Below, piece by piece: positions 8,767-17,746 of a DNA stretch of 64,000 bases. Numbering within the stretch: the first letter of the stretch is position 1; each line of letters starts with the position of its first letter. The notes beneath the pieces were generated by a model. It was not told where the DNA came from. It saw only the letters and a list, made by a program, of their open reading frames with translations, and did not search any database. Origin of the DNA: Lutispora thermophila DSM 19022 (GTDB lineage Bacteria; Bacillota; Clostridia; Lutisporales; Lutisporaceae); NCBI RefSeq assembly GCF_900142105.1, contig NZ_FQZS01000007.1:1-64000 (forward strand), written 5' to 3'. A program made the position numbers and the translations under genes.

Positions 8767-9291
8767 TTATGCACCCCCTATCTTTAGAATCTTCTTTACA
8801 GGTTCAACAGTAAATTGAACAATGAAGCCTATCAGAATTCCTGTTATGACTCCTGATATTAGCAGCACCGGAAGATAGTAGAATAATCGAACATTAGATA
8901 TTACAAGGCTTGCAACTCCAATTTGGCCAATATTGTGAAAAACTGCTCCAACAGTGCTTATTGTAGGTATGCTAAATGAATTTTTATGCCTTAAATACAA
9001 GTAAGCCATTACGGCGGTACTCAGAACTCCTCCTGCCAAGCTATATAAAAAACCGGATAAACCTCCACCGAACATAGACCCCAACAGTGTCCTTAATGTC
9101 ACCACCAGAACAGCCTCTTTAAATCCAAATAGAATAATTGTTATAAGGCTTATTATATTTGCAAGACCCAGCTTTACGCCAGGCACAGGTACAGGAACAG
9201 GTATTGCTCTCTCTATAACATAAAGAACCAATGCCTGTGAAACCAGTATGCTCAATAATACCATTTTTTTTACTTTGGTCAATATCAACAC
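8767..9291 (-). CDS. Gx transporter family protein (heptaprenyl diphosphate synthase component I family)
   Basis: A hydrophobic protein of about 172 residues with five or six membrane helices and the motif VKLGLANIISLITI shared with the family historically called heptaprenyl diphosphate synthase component I, now seen as an ECF-like small transporter. It lies between the NusG-II and polyprenyl synthase genes with nearly no gaps. The frame opens at GTG (9291) next to a TTG; GGAAG lies just upstream, so the exact start among GTG/TTG codons is not settled. Confidence 0.85.
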   Translation of the reverse strand: MLILTKVKKMVLLSILVSQALVLYVIERAIPVPVPVPGVKLGLANIISLITIILFGFKEAVLVVTLRTLLGSMFGGGLSGFLYSLAGGVLSTAVMAYLYLRHKNSFSIPTISTVGAVFHNIGQIGVASLVISNVRLFYYLPVLLISGVITGILIGFIVQFTVEPVKKILKIGGA

Positions 9292-9294
9292 TTC

Positions 9295-9687
9295 CTACTG
9301 AGAAACACTGTCTACTTCGGGTTTTTCATTACCTTCTATGAATATTTGGACTCTATTGGGCAAACACACTATGCTCTCTCCTACTTTATTTATGATGCCT
9401 GTTTTTACGCATATTTTGTCAGGACAAATTACATCAGACACATAGGCGCCTTCCGCATTTATGACAATATCAATATGCCTTCCTTCTTCCAAATCTATAT
9501 GAACATACTTTTCTTCTTTTAATTTGTTCATATCTATCCTGTCATATTCTTTCCCATTTACGGATATAACAGCTGTCTTTTCTCCCGTTTCCTTGTATAT
9601 ATAATTGAGTCCAAAATATGATATGGCTGCTATTAATACTATCAATAGCAACAGCATATCACCTTTCTTAAATTTCACCATAACCAC
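9295..9687 (-). CDS. NusG domain II-containing membrane-anchored protein
   Basis: 130 residues: a short basic start, one N-terminal membrane helix (about residues 10-29) and an extracytoplasmic NusG-II-like beta domain (about 40-118) with the conserved CPDKICVKTGII segment. It is the first gene of the NusG-II/Gx/polyprenyl synthase operon. Function unknown; in other Firmicutes the family sits beside ApbE, Rnf or isoprenoid genes, and here apbE and an NADH dehydrogenase gene are indeed close. Confidence 0.85.
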   Translation of the reverse strand: MVMVKFKKGDMLLLLIVLIAAISYFGLNYIYKETGEKTAVISVNGKEYDRIDMNKLKEEKYVHIDLEEGRHIDIVINAEGAYVSDVICPDKICVKTGIINKVGESIVCLPNRVQIFIEGNEKPEVDSVSQ

Positions 9688-9762
9688 CGACCTGTTGTTT
9701 CTCTAAAATATAAACTTTATACCATTTTATTCTAATACGAGTCATATTTCAATACTCTTAAA

Positions 9763-9946
9763 AAATCCCGTTACCCATCAACGTCACTGAACCAAACCGC
9801 CCTAAGTTCCCGTCATTTTACAAGACGGGTATCATAGGGCGGTTTATTCCAGCATGGACTCGACTAGCATTCAGCGGGGGTTTTTCATATATCCGTTATA
9901 TGGAATAATTCTTCTGAATGAAGTCTCATTTGAGGTAACGGGATTT
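9763..9946. ncRNA. Densely structured intergenic element, candidate non-coding RNA
   Basis: A 13-bp outer stem (AAATCCCGTTACC at 9763-9775 with GGTAACGGGATTT at 9934-9946) encloses an 11-bp stem AAACCGCCCTA/TAGGGCGGTTT (9794-9804 / 9835-9845) capped by CCCGTC/GACGGG (9809-9814 / 9824-9829). A further pair of helices cross each other: ATTCCA/TGGAAT (9846-9851 / 9901-9906) and CATTCAG/CTGAATG (9868-9874 / 9914-9920), so a pseudoknot is possible. On the minus strand it begins 5 bases after the NDH-2 stop codon and ends in GGGATTTTTT, so it may be a 3' element or a processed RNA. It has no ORF. An inverted-repeat mobile element (MITE) is the main alternative. Confidence 0.55.
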
Positions 9947-9951
9947 AAACA

Positions 9952-11754
9952 TCAATCAAAGTATAAATTGTGCCTTCGTGCGAAATTGGTATTAGCCCAC
10001 CATTTTTTAATCCATGGTATTACATAGTGATCCAAACCAAATGACCTGCCTGCTCCACCCATAAGTGCAATAGCAGCAAACACATACCAGAGAATATCGT
10101 ATCCAGCCATGGCAGATAATATAAAGTTGGCAGCCAAACCTATAGATGCTGCTGAAGCAAGGAATGTAAATAATCCGGCTATCAATGCCAAACCAATGCC
10201 TATTTCTGTGATTACCACCATAGTCTGGAACAACATTGCATTAGGTGCAACCACTGTATCCATAAACCACTGATATATTGCGGGAGGTGCCGACAATATG
10301 GGTGTAACTCCTGAAGCTGCAGCCGTAGTAGCGCTTGAAGTAGCTTCCGCCATCTGGGTAGCTCCTGAACCGCCTGCTATTTGCACAATCTTGATGTTAC
10401 CAGGTTCCAACCAGCCATCTTTTACCTTGTTTAATCCTTCTATAAGCCATAGTATTCCTACATATATTCTTAATGGTATAAGCCATAGAGTCTGAGTCCT
10501 AAATGATAAATGACCTCCAACAAAGGATCTTCTGTCCTGCATATGGAAGAATTCATGTCGTAAATAGTTCCATATTAATCTTATTCCGCCTACACCCCAG
10601 AGATAATGCAAGTTAACCAAATGCTTCATCAACATAGCAAAGAAACCGCTTAATTGAACTCCCATCAACTCAGCTACACAGTAATGACTTCCTACGGAAA
10701 CCATGAAACCATGGGTCTTTAACTCAAATTTTTGTTTTTCCTTCTTTTCTATGTCTGCTATAATATTCTTTGCCGCACATGCACCACTTTGTATAGCGGT
10801 TTCAACTATTTGAGGGATTGGTTTTCCGTTAATTTCGTAATATGCATTATCGCCTACCGCATATATATTATCCTTGTCAGCAGTCTGCAAGAAATCATTT
10901 ACTTGTACCCTATTTCTCTTTCCTTCGGTAAAACCTGTTTCCATATTGAAGGAATTTCCCTGTACACCACAAGTCCAAATCAATGTTTCTGTGTCAATCT
11001 TTGTTCCATCCTTAAGCTCTATGCCATCTTCAGTGGCTTTCACTATGGCAGAGCCTGTAAGAACCTTAACACCCTTTTTCTGCATATATCTTTTGGCTTT
11101 TTCCTGCATCTTGGGTTTCAATATGGGAAGTATATTGGGCATAGCCTCAATATTATATAATGAAACCTCCGATTCCGGAATATCATGTTGAGCGCAGAGA
11201 AGCTTCTTCCATTCCATGAGCTCTCCCACAACTTCTACCCCTGTAAAACCCGAACCTGCAACAACTATTGTCAGCAGTTTCTTCCTCTTCACAGGATCCT
11301 TTTCTTCTCTTGCTCTTCTGAAAATATCTTCTATGTGATGTCTAATCTTAAGGGCATCCTTTAAGGACCAGATAGTAAAGCCATGTTCTTTTACTCCGGG
11401 AACACCGAAAAATGCAGGTTCACTTCCTACACCAAGAACAAGATAATCATACTCGTAGCTTGTCCTTTCAGATATAACTAACTGTTTTTCTTTGTCAACC
11501 TTAACAATTTCATCTGTAACCAACTCAACCTTTGTAGCCTTAAAAACCTGATATAGGTCTACCATAACACTCTCTTTTTCAGTTCTATGTCCAGCAATCT
11601 CATGAAGTTCGGTAAGCAGAGTGTGGTATGGATTTCGATCAATCAGTGTTATCTTTACACTGTCATCATTTCTAAATCTTTTGTTTAAGACTTTAGCAGC
11701 TTCTACCCCTGCATATCCAGCGCCAAGAATAACAATCTTAGTCTTAGCTTCCAT
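9952..11754 (-). CDS. ndh: Type II NADH dehydrogenase fused to a C-terminal DoxX-like membrane domain
   Basis: 600 residues. The first ~410 are a pyridine nucleotide-disulphide oxidoreductase: FAD-binding GAGYAGVEAAK (residues 11-21), NAD-binding VVAGSGFTGVEVVGEL (about 165-180), and the second FAD motif YAVGDNAYY. The rest (about 425-600) has four hydrophobic segments with the IYVGILWLIEGLNKVKDGW start typical of DoxX-like proteins. A single-subunit, non-proton-pumping NADH:quinone oxidoreductase is about 400 residues, so the tail is an added domain that probably anchors it or channels quinone/thiol redox. GGAGGG lies five bases before the ATG. Confidence 0.88.
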   Translation of the reverse strand: MEAKTKIVILGAGYAGVEAAKVLNKRFRNDDSVKITLIDRNPYHTLLTELHEIAGHRTEKESVMVDLYQVFKATKVELVTDEIVKVDKEKQLVISERTSYEYDYLVLGVGSEPAFFGVPGVKEHGFTIWSLKDALKIRHHIEDIFRRAREEKDPVKRKKLLTIVVAGSGFTGVEVVGELMEWKKLLCAQHDIPESEVSLYNIEAMPNILPILKPKMQEKAKRYMQKKGVKVLTGSAIVKATEDGIELKDGTKIDTETLIWTCGVQGNSFNMETGFTEGKRNRVQVNDFLQTADKDNIYAVGDNAYYEINGKPIPQIVETAIQSGACAAKNIIADIEKKEKQKFELKTHGFMVSVGSHYCVAELMGVQLSGFFAMLMKHLVNLHYLWGVGGIRLIWNYLRHEFFHMQDRRSFVGGHLSFRTQTLWLIPLRIYVGILWLIEGLNKVKDGWLEPGNIKIVQIAGGSGATQMAEATSSATTAAASGVTPILSAPPAIYQWFMDTVVAPNAMLFQTMVVITEIGIGLALIAGLFTFLASAASIGLAANFILSAMAGYDILWYVFAAIALMGGAGRSFGLDHYVIPWIKKWWANTNFARRHNLYFD

Positions 11755-12173
11755 TTTAACCCTCCTATGATATTTTTCTTAACAGAAAAGACAATAAAAG
11801 CCTCCAATGATAACTGACCTGTATAATGTCCTAGTACCACACTTATGAATGCGTATGCATTATTTAATTACTTTATGCTCAAATTTTATGCATTTTTTTG
11901 GTAACATTTGGCTTTAGCCTTACTCTGTTATACTAATTTATTGCTTTAGGTTGTTTGAGAAATATCTAACAACCTGAGTCAATTAGTAGCTTGCTTAATA
12001 TAGTATATAATTATTTATGATATATTTCAATAAATATTTTGTGATAAAAATAATTCTTATTTTATTCAAATTATATTCATATGTAAACCAATAATATTCA
12101 TTTGTTTATTGTTAAATACTATGATAAAATTCTATTGTGAAAACTCTTTTTATCTAATATATGGAGGTATAGT
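11755..12173. other. Divergent promoter region of ndh and apbE
   Basis: About 420 bp of AT-rich DNA between divergent genes, with no coding sequence that I can support. A candidate apbE promoter is listed separately. Confidence 0.5.
12102..12130 (+). promoter_or_regulatory. Candidate sigma-A promoter of apbE
   Basis: TTGTTT and TAAAAT separated by 17 bp, about 45 bp before the apbE start. Weak match in AT-rich DNA. Confidence 0.35.
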
Positions 12174-13226
12174 ATGAAATTTATAAATAAAAAAAATATT
12201 ATATTACTATTGATTCTCTCCATATTTTGCTCTTTATCAATTGGATGTATTCCTAAAGAGAATCAATCTAATACCCCTTTGACAAAATCCAACTACCTGT
12301 TAGGCACCCAGGTTAGTATAACCCTTTATGACAGCCAGAATGAAAGAATCATTGATGAAGCCTTCAAGCGAATCAGTGAAATTGAATCCAAAATGAGCAT
12401 AAACAACGAAAACCCAAGTGAAATTACAAAATTGAATGAAGCCTCAGGTACACAAGATGTAAAATTAAGTGAAGATACATTTTATGTTTTAGAAAAAGGG
12501 CGATATTATTCCAAATTATCAGATGGAAAATTCGATATAACAATAGGTCCCCTAGTCAAGCTTTGGAACATAGGCACTTCAAATGCCGCCATCCCAGACA
12601 ATAACTTATTGGTAGAGAAATTAAAGCTGGTTGATTATAATAAGCTGTCTTTAAATAAGGATAATCTCACTGCAAAGCTTGAGTTAAGCGGCATGATAGT
12701 AGACTTGGGAGGAATAGCCAAAGGCTATGCAGCCGATGAAGTTGCAACCATACTAAAGAAACATGGCGTTAATCATGCCATCATCAATCTTGGCGGAAAT
12801 ATACTTGCTCTCGGCGCCAATGTTAATAAGCAGCCATGGAAAATAGGCATTCAGGATCCTTTTTATCCTCGCAACGACTACATGGGAATAGTTGAAGTCA
12901 TTGATAAGGCTGTAGTCACTTCAGGAATATACGAAAGATATTTCGAAGTCGACGGAAAAAGATACCACCATATACTGGATCCCAAAACCGGTTATCCTGC
13001 GGATAATGGTTTAGCCGGTGTATCAATAATTACCGATAAATCCATTGATGCCGATGGTCTTTCTACTTCTATATTCCTTTTAGGTGTAGATAAGGGGCTG
13101 GAGCTTATCGAGAGTTTGGATAATACAGAAGCCATATTTATAACTACAGACAAAAAGGTGTATTTATCCTCAGGACTTAAAAGTAACTTTACACTTGTAA
13201 ATAAGGAATACACGATAATGAACTAA
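12174..13226 (+). CDS. apbE: ApbE lipoprotein, FAD:protein FMN transferase
   Basis: 350 residues with a lipoprotein signal (hydrophobic residues 10-24, lipobox LSIGC, Cys25). ApbE moves FMN from FAD onto a Thr of target proteins such as RnfG/RnfD or NqrB/C outside the membrane. Family motifs: SIGPLVKLWNIG-like TIGPLVKLWNIG, DLGGIAKGYAAD, NLGGNILALG, and the C-terminal DGLSTSIFLLGVDKG. GGAGG lies seven bases upstream. No Rnf genes are in the window, so the flavinylated partner is elsewhere; the NDH-2 and NusG-II genes nearby hint at a shared redox setting, as inference. Confidence 0.93.
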   Translation: MKFINKKNIILLLILSIFCSLSIGCIPKENQSNTPLTKSNYLLGTQVSITLYDSQNERIIDEAFKRISEIESKMSINNENPSEITKLNEASGTQDVKLSEDTFYVLEKGRYYSKLSDGKFDITIGPLVKLWNIGTSNAAIPDNNLLVEKLKLVDYNKLSLNKDNLTAKLELSGMIVDLGGIAKGYAADEVATILKKHGVNHAIINLGGNILALGANVNKQPWKIGIQDPFYPRNDYMGIVEVIDKAVVTSGIYERYFEVDGKRYHHILDPKTGYPADNGLAGVSIITDKSIDADGLSTSIFLLGVDKGLELIESLDNTEAIFITTDKKVYLSSGLKSNFTLVNKEYTIMN

Positions 13227-13232
13227 TATATA

Positions 13233-13586
13233 TTACCCCTTGGGCTTAAATATAATGGAAGCTATAAACCCAAATATGATAGCCGATGATATACCGGCAC
13301 TGGTAAGCTTAAAAATTCCTATCAATACTCCTATGGCTCCGTGTTCATTTAGCTCTTCCAGTGCTCCTTTTAAAAGGGCATTACCAAAGTTTGATATTGG
13401 AACAGTGGCTCCAGCACCAGCAAATTTCACAAGAGGTTCATATAAACCAAGACCACTTAAAATAGCACCTGCTACTACAAGAGTGCTCATAGTATGGGCA
13501 GGAGTGAGCCTAAAAACATCCATCATTATCTGGCCTATAACGCATATGGCTCCGCCCACTATAAAAGCCCAAATAATCTTTTCCAA
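13233..13586 (-). CDS. spoVAE: Stage V sporulation protein AE
   Basis: 117 residues, three or four membrane segments, with the SpoVAE pattern GGAICVIGQIMMD near the start and the GAGATVPISNFGNAL segment. It is part of the inner-membrane SpoVA channel that imports dipicolinic acid into the forespore and releases it at germination. Last gene of spoVAC-AD-AE, 12 bp after spoVAD. Its membrane-protein neighbour SpoVAC shares the VPITGF/VPISNF motif, as expected of paralogues. Confidence 0.95.
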   Translation of the reverse strand: MEKIIWAFIVGGAICVIGQIMMDVFRLTPAHTMSTLVVAGAILSGLGLYEPLVKFAGAGATVPISNFGNALLKGALEELNEHGAIGVLIGIFKLTSAGISSAIIFGFIASIIFKPKG

Positions 13587-13598
13587 AATAAAACCTCC

Positions 13599-14606
13599 TT
13601 ACATTTCAATTGCTACTGCATGAGCTATGCAGGGTATGCTTTCCTTTTGCTGATAGGATAAGGGTGAATGAAGAGCTCCTGTTGCCACTGCCAGCATCTT
13701 TTTGATATGACCTTCCCTCATCTTTTTAAGCAAATGGCCATATACAGTTACAGCGGAACTGGCACAACCGCTTCCTCCAGCAAAAACCTGAGGTTGCTTT
13801 TCCCTGTCATAAATCATCATTCCGCAATCCATAAATTTTTTCTCGTCTATATTAATTCCATCTTCTTTGAACTTATCCAGAGCGATTTTGTGACCTACAG
13901 CTCCCAAATCACCAGTAACTATTATGTCATAATAATCCGGTTCTATTCCTAAGTCCCTCAGATGAGCTTCTATGGTATCAACCGCTGCCGGCGCCATGGC
14001 CGCTCCCATGTTAAATGGATCAGTAAGTCCCATATCCACTATTCTTCCTACGGTTGCAGCAGTAACCTTGGGACCTTTGCCTTCAGAAGCTAACAGGCAT
14101 GCTCCCGCTCCGGTGACAGTCCATTGCGATGTAGGCGGTTTCTGTGCTCCGTATTCATTCGGATATCTATACTGCTTTTCTGCACAATTATTGTGGCTAC
14201 ATGCTCCTGTAAGTACATATTTAACTTTTTGTCCATCTACAAAAGATGCTGCTATGGTAAGGCCTTCCATGGAACTGGAACATGCTCCATATATGCCTAA
14301 ATAAGGTATTCCTATGGTTCTTGCAGCAAAACTGCTTGATATGATTTGATTTATTAGATCTCCGCTGATAAAAATGCCTACGTCATATTTGCTTACTCCA
14401 GCTTTTTCCAAAGCCTTTGTGGCTGCCTGCTCCAGCATGAGCTTTTCTGCTTTCTCGAAGCTATCCTGACCAATATATGGGTCATCATGCAAAATATCTA
14501 TATCCTCACTCAAGGGACCCTCTGCCTCTAATGGACCTCCAACGGTTGCAGAAGAAATAATTACAGGCTTAGACTCAAAAACGAAGCTTTGATTGCCTTT
14601 AACCAT
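13599..14606 (-). CDS. spoVAD: Stage V sporulation protein AD
   Basis: 335 residues of thiolase/ketosynthase fold that bind dipicolinic acid on the SpoVA complex. Visible family segments are AAKALEKAG-like ATKALEKAGVSKYDVGIF, YGACSSSMEGLTIAASF (Cys in the thiolase active-site position) and a GGSGCASSAV near the C-terminus. It abuts spoVAC directly (stop and start adjoin) and is followed by spoVAE. Confidence 0.95.
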   Translation of the reverse strand: MVKGNQSFVFESKPVIISSATVGGPLEAEGPLSEDIDILHDDPYIGQDSFEKAEKLMLEQAATKALEKAGVSKYDVGIFISGDLINQIISSSFAARTIGIPYLGIYGACSSSMEGLTIAASFVDGQKVKYVLTGACSHNNCAEKQYRYPNEYGAQKPPTSQWTVTGAGACLLASEGKGPKVTAATVGRIVDMGLTDPFNMGAAMAPAAVDTIEAHLRDLGIEPDYYDIIVTGDLGAVGHKIALDKFKEDGINIDEKKFMDCGMMIYDREKQPQVFAGGSGCASSAVTVYGHLLKKMREGHIKKMLAVATGALHSPLSYQQKESIPCIAHAVAIEM

Positions 14607-15083
14607 TTACATCCCTCCTATATAGTTAATCACCATTTTTACTACAGCAACAGCAAAAGCAGATACAGTTCCAAAAACAATTACAGGCCCTGCCACCTTA
14701 AACATATTTCCTCCTACTCCTAAAACATATCCTTCACTTCTATGTTCTATAGCAGCTGAGGAAATAGTATTTGCAAAACCTGTTATTGGCACCGCAGTAC
14801 CTGCTCCCGCCCATTGCGCAATGGTGTCATATACTCCCAAACCCGTAAGCAGAATTGATATTATTATCAATGTTGCTGCTGTAGGATCGCCGGCATTCTT
14901 TTCAGTATATCCAAAATACTTTATAAAGAAAAATTGAAGTATTTGACCAAAAGCACATATGCTTCCACCTACAATGAAAGCTTTTATGCAGTTTGCTACA
15001 ACAGGTCTTTTAGGCTCTCGCTGCTGTGCAAAATCCTTATATTTTTGCTGTTCAAGGTTCAAGTTGTTTTTATTGCTAGACAT
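14607..15083 (-). CDS. spoVAC: Stage V sporulation protein AC
   Basis: 158 residues with a hydrophilic N-terminus and four membrane helices; the GSICAFGQILQFFF and GAGTAVPITGFANTI segments are typical of SpoVAC, the mechanosensitive channel subunit of the SpoVA complex. First gene of the operon, with GGGGAGG before the ATG. In this family expression is forespore-specific under sigma-G; I could not fix a clear sigma-G promoter in the ~100 bp upstream. Confidence 0.95.
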   Translation of the reverse strand: MSSNKNNLNLEQQKYKDFAQQREPKRPVVANCIKAFIVGGSICAFGQILQFFFIKYFGYTEKNAGDPTAATLIIISILLTGLGVYDTIAQWAGAGTAVPITGFANTISSAAIEHRSEGYVLGVGGNMFKVAGPVIVFGTVSAFAVAVVKMVINYIGGM

Positions 15084-15165
15084 TGTAAAACCTCCCCATT
15101 ACTAAATAACTTCTGCAATATTAAATTAAGTTGTCAGTAGCATAAATATAGTTTGCTCAAAAAAT

Positions 15166-15194
15166 TAAAAAAAATAGGCTCTACGGCCTATTTT
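15166..15194 (-). terminator. Terminator behind the small gene at 15197
   Basis: AATAGGCC-GTA-GAGCCTATT hairpin (one mismatch) followed on the minus strand by a run of eight T. Confidence 0.75.
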
Positions 15195-15196
15195 CA

Positions 15197-15388
15197 TTAA
15201 TGATTGATATATCTTTTTTTCGCTATTATTTCAAAGGCTTTTTTATAAGCTCCTTTGTCGCTCAAATATAATCTGAACTTTCCTGATAATCTCTTATTAT
15301 AAACTAATTTTTTACAATTAAGCTTATTCCAATCAATAAATCCGTCATCTTTCATTGTTTTTGCTTCATATCTCATGTCTTCAGACAT
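15197..15388 (-). CDS. Small basic protein of unknown function
   Basis: About 63 residues, lysine-rich, with no signal or membrane segment. I start it at the ATG at 15388, which has AGAGGTG six bases upstream; the frame stays open ten codons further, without a ribosome site. It has its own terminator and no clear operon partners. No family recognised. Confidence 0.6.
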   Translation of the reverse strand: MSEDMRYEAKTMKDDGFIDWNKLNCKKLVYNKRLSGKFRLYLSDKGAYKKAFEIIAKKRYINH

Positions 15389-15512
15389 ATGCAACACCTC
15401 TTTCCGATACCTTCTCACTTATGAAACAATGTTTGTTGAAGTTAAGACAGATGTTAACACCTTGCCTTGTTATATTTTAAATGCTACCATAGCATAATGT
15501 TCTATGTCAAAT

Positions 15513-16391
15513 CTAAAGATTTGCATTTCGTGGCCAACTTTCAATGTAATTTAATACATCAATTCCTATTATAGATATGCATTCATCAATATTAGCCGGT
15601 ATTACAAATATCTCTCCTTTCTCCAAACATGATTCTTTACCTTTAAAGCACAATAATCCTCTGCCGGAAATTACAGTTATTATCCTCGGTTCATCGCATC
15701 TTTGCATAATAGATTCTTCATCTTTCAAAGTTACAAATCTTGCTCCAAAATGCTCGTATTGTCCAATAGTGACCAATCTGGAATCTTCACTGGACTTACT
15801 ATATATGTTTATGATGTTTTCAGCAGTTATATAATTATCAATTTTTATAGTTCTTATAGCTTTGTCTATATGAAGCTCTCTCTGTTTTCCATTCTCCACT
15901 CTGTTCCAGTCATATAACCTATACGTTACATTGGAAGCCTGCTGAAGTTCATAAACCAATACTCCCTTTCCCAAAGCATGAACTGTTCCGGAGGGGATGA
16001 AAATGCAATCACCCTTCTTTACATTTATCCTATTCATCAAATTTATTATGGAACCATCTAAAGCAGCTTCATGTATAATTTTTTTGTCATAAAAATCATT
16101 AAATCCATAGAAAATTAATGAGTCTTTTTCACAGTCCAAAACCACCCATAGCTCATCTTTTCCGCTGTTTCCATCATTAAGTTCCAATGCTGTTTCCTTA
16201 TCGGGATGTACTTGTATGGAAAGATTATCCCATGCATCTATTAACTTTATTGTAATGGGCATAGCTTGTTTCCGACCGTCAAATTCTATACTTTCCCCAA
16301 TTTTCCCAGAGAAATATTTATTATAATCCTTTAATCTATATCCACCCCAAATTTTTTCACATAATTCTGGTACGGTTTTATATGGAAACAT
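15513..16391 (-). CDS. manA: Mannose-6-phosphate isomerase, class I (cupin)
   Basis: 292 residues, the short Firmicute form. It interconverts mannose-6-phosphate and fructose-6-phosphate using a zinc ion. Visible: IQVHPDKETA (His zinc ligand with the downstream Glu in GKDELW), and GTVHALGKGVLVYELQQ, which holds the last zinc His and the catalytic-site residues. A C-terminal cupin part ends with GRGLLCFKGKESC. The gene stands alone; no phosphotransferase or mannose genes lie next to it, so the carbon source is not shown by context. Confidence 0.92.
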   Translation of the reverse strand: MFPYKTVPELCEKIWGGYRLKDYNKYFSGKIGESIEFDGRKQAMPITIKLIDAWDNLSIQVHPDKETALELNDGNSGKDELWVVLDCEKDSLIFYGFNDFYDKKIIHEAALDGSIINLMNRINVKKGDCIFIPSGTVHALGKGVLVYELQQASNVTYRLYDWNRVENGKQRELHIDKAIRTIKIDNYITAENIINIYSKSSEDSRLVTIGQYEHFGARFVTLKDEESIMQRCDEPRIITVISGRGLLCFKGKESCLEKGEIFVIPANIDECISIIGIDVLNYIESWPRNANL

Positions 16392-16493
16392 AAAAAAACC
16401 CCCGATTAATCAGATTGCACTTCTCTATTACAATCTATTAATGGTGGCTTTTCCCTGCTACTAATATGATTTAATTATTTGAATAATTATGAA

Positions 16494-17510
16494 TTATATA
16501 ATGTACAGTATTCTGCTCTCAGGGAAGTAGTTTCTTATGGCTTTTTGAAAAAATTCTTTCATATCTTCTATCTGCTCTTTATTATATATATATTTGCCAT
16601 ATCCAAATTGTCCAAATCTATAGCTCCTGTTTCCTTCATTCATAGGTAAAGTAGTCCCTGGAAATACTTGAAGAATTTTATTTTTAGCTTTAGCAGTGAA
16701 TCTATGGGATATGATTTCAAAACTTATATCCTTATTTGATATATGGCAAATATTATCTTTTAACATTTTCAAAAGAGCATCATATTCTTTTTTCCAATCT
16801 TCTTCCAAAAACACAGGAGCAATAAGAAAGCCTGTAGGATACCCCTTTTCTATCACCTTTGCAGCAGCTTCTATTCTCTTCCTTGCTGATGGTGTCTTAT
16901 GTTCATAGTTATTAATTACCTCATCTATGTTTAAACTGAATCTGACAGATGTATTACCTCTATGCTCTGCATCAATAAAGTCTTCAACATTTGAAAATTT
17001 CGTCACAAACCTAAATCTTGCATTAGGCCTCTCGGCAAAAAATTCAATTGCTTTAGTTAGCCCCTTGGTATAAGGCTCAACGGGAAGGGGATCAGATGTT
17101 GCAGATCCTTCAAATATGGTTATATCATCTCTCCTTTCCTTAATATACTTATCTGCCTGAGCAAGAATCTCTTCTATATTTACATATGCTCTTATATACG
17201 GCTTATCCCCCAACTGAGTATTTAAATAGCAATACTCACATTGTCCAACACAGCCCGATACCAAGGGAAGCTGAAAATGAGCAGAAGGTTTGCATGTCTG
17301 AAATTTCAAGGTTTTCCTGACGCCAATGACCAAGGTCCTTTTCCCTTCTGCATATTTTTCTGCCGGACTATCTCCCGGTATACCCTGAACTCTATTTGAG
17401 CTTAGGCTTATGATTTCTATACCTTTGCTGCGAAAATAATCAAAAAGCTCTACAGCCTTTTTATATTGAAATGCATCTTTTTCAAAAATCACTCTATCTG
17501 GGATAAACAT
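16494..17510 (-). CDS. splB: Spore photoproduct lyase
   Basis: 338 residues of the radical SAM enzyme that repairs the thymine dimer 5-thyminyl-5,6-dihydrothymine formed in UV-exposed spores. The 4Fe-4S motif is CVGQCEYCYLN (CxxxCxxC, about residues 88-95), placed in the usual SPL context QLPLVSGCVGQCEYCY, with the later conserved RFRFVTKF and SVRFSLN segments. Length agrees with the family (about 340). Single-gene unit; supports the spore-forming host together with spoVA. Confidence 0.95.
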   Translation of the reverse strand: MFIPDRVIFEKDAFQYKKAVELFDYFRSKGIEIISLSSNRVQGIPGDSPAEKYAEGKRTLVIGVRKTLKFQTCKPSAHFQLPLVSGCVGQCEYCYLNTQLGDKPYIRAYVNIEEILAQADKYIKERRDDITIFEGSATSDPLPVEPYTKGLTKAIEFFAERPNARFRFVTKFSNVEDFIDAEHRGNTSVRFSLNIDEVINNYEHKTPSARKRIEAAAKVIEKGYPTGFLIAPVFLEEDWKKEYDALLKMLKDNICHISNKDISFEIISHRFTAKAKNKILQVFPGTTLPMNEGNRSYRFGQFGYGKYIYNKEQIEDMKEFFQKAIRNYFPESRILYII

Positions 17511-17746
17511 GACAATACCTCATAATCTTGGTTCCTCATACTCTTTAGTATCATATATTATAAGCACTTTTAAAAAAATCATGCTCATTTCATTCAGTAA
17601 AAAATAGAATCGTTAACTCAAATAATAATCCCTTATAATTAAGACAACTCCTTGAGCTCTCGATTCCATAATTAATAATATATTATTTTAGGTCTTCCAT
17701 ATATTTATACCAAAACCATTTCTAAGGTCCATCAATGGTATAGCAT

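Noticed and set aside
13240-14304. Long plus-strand ORFs opposite spoVAE and spoVAD
   Set aside because: They are frames complementary to confidently identified spoVA genes and lack ribosome sites.
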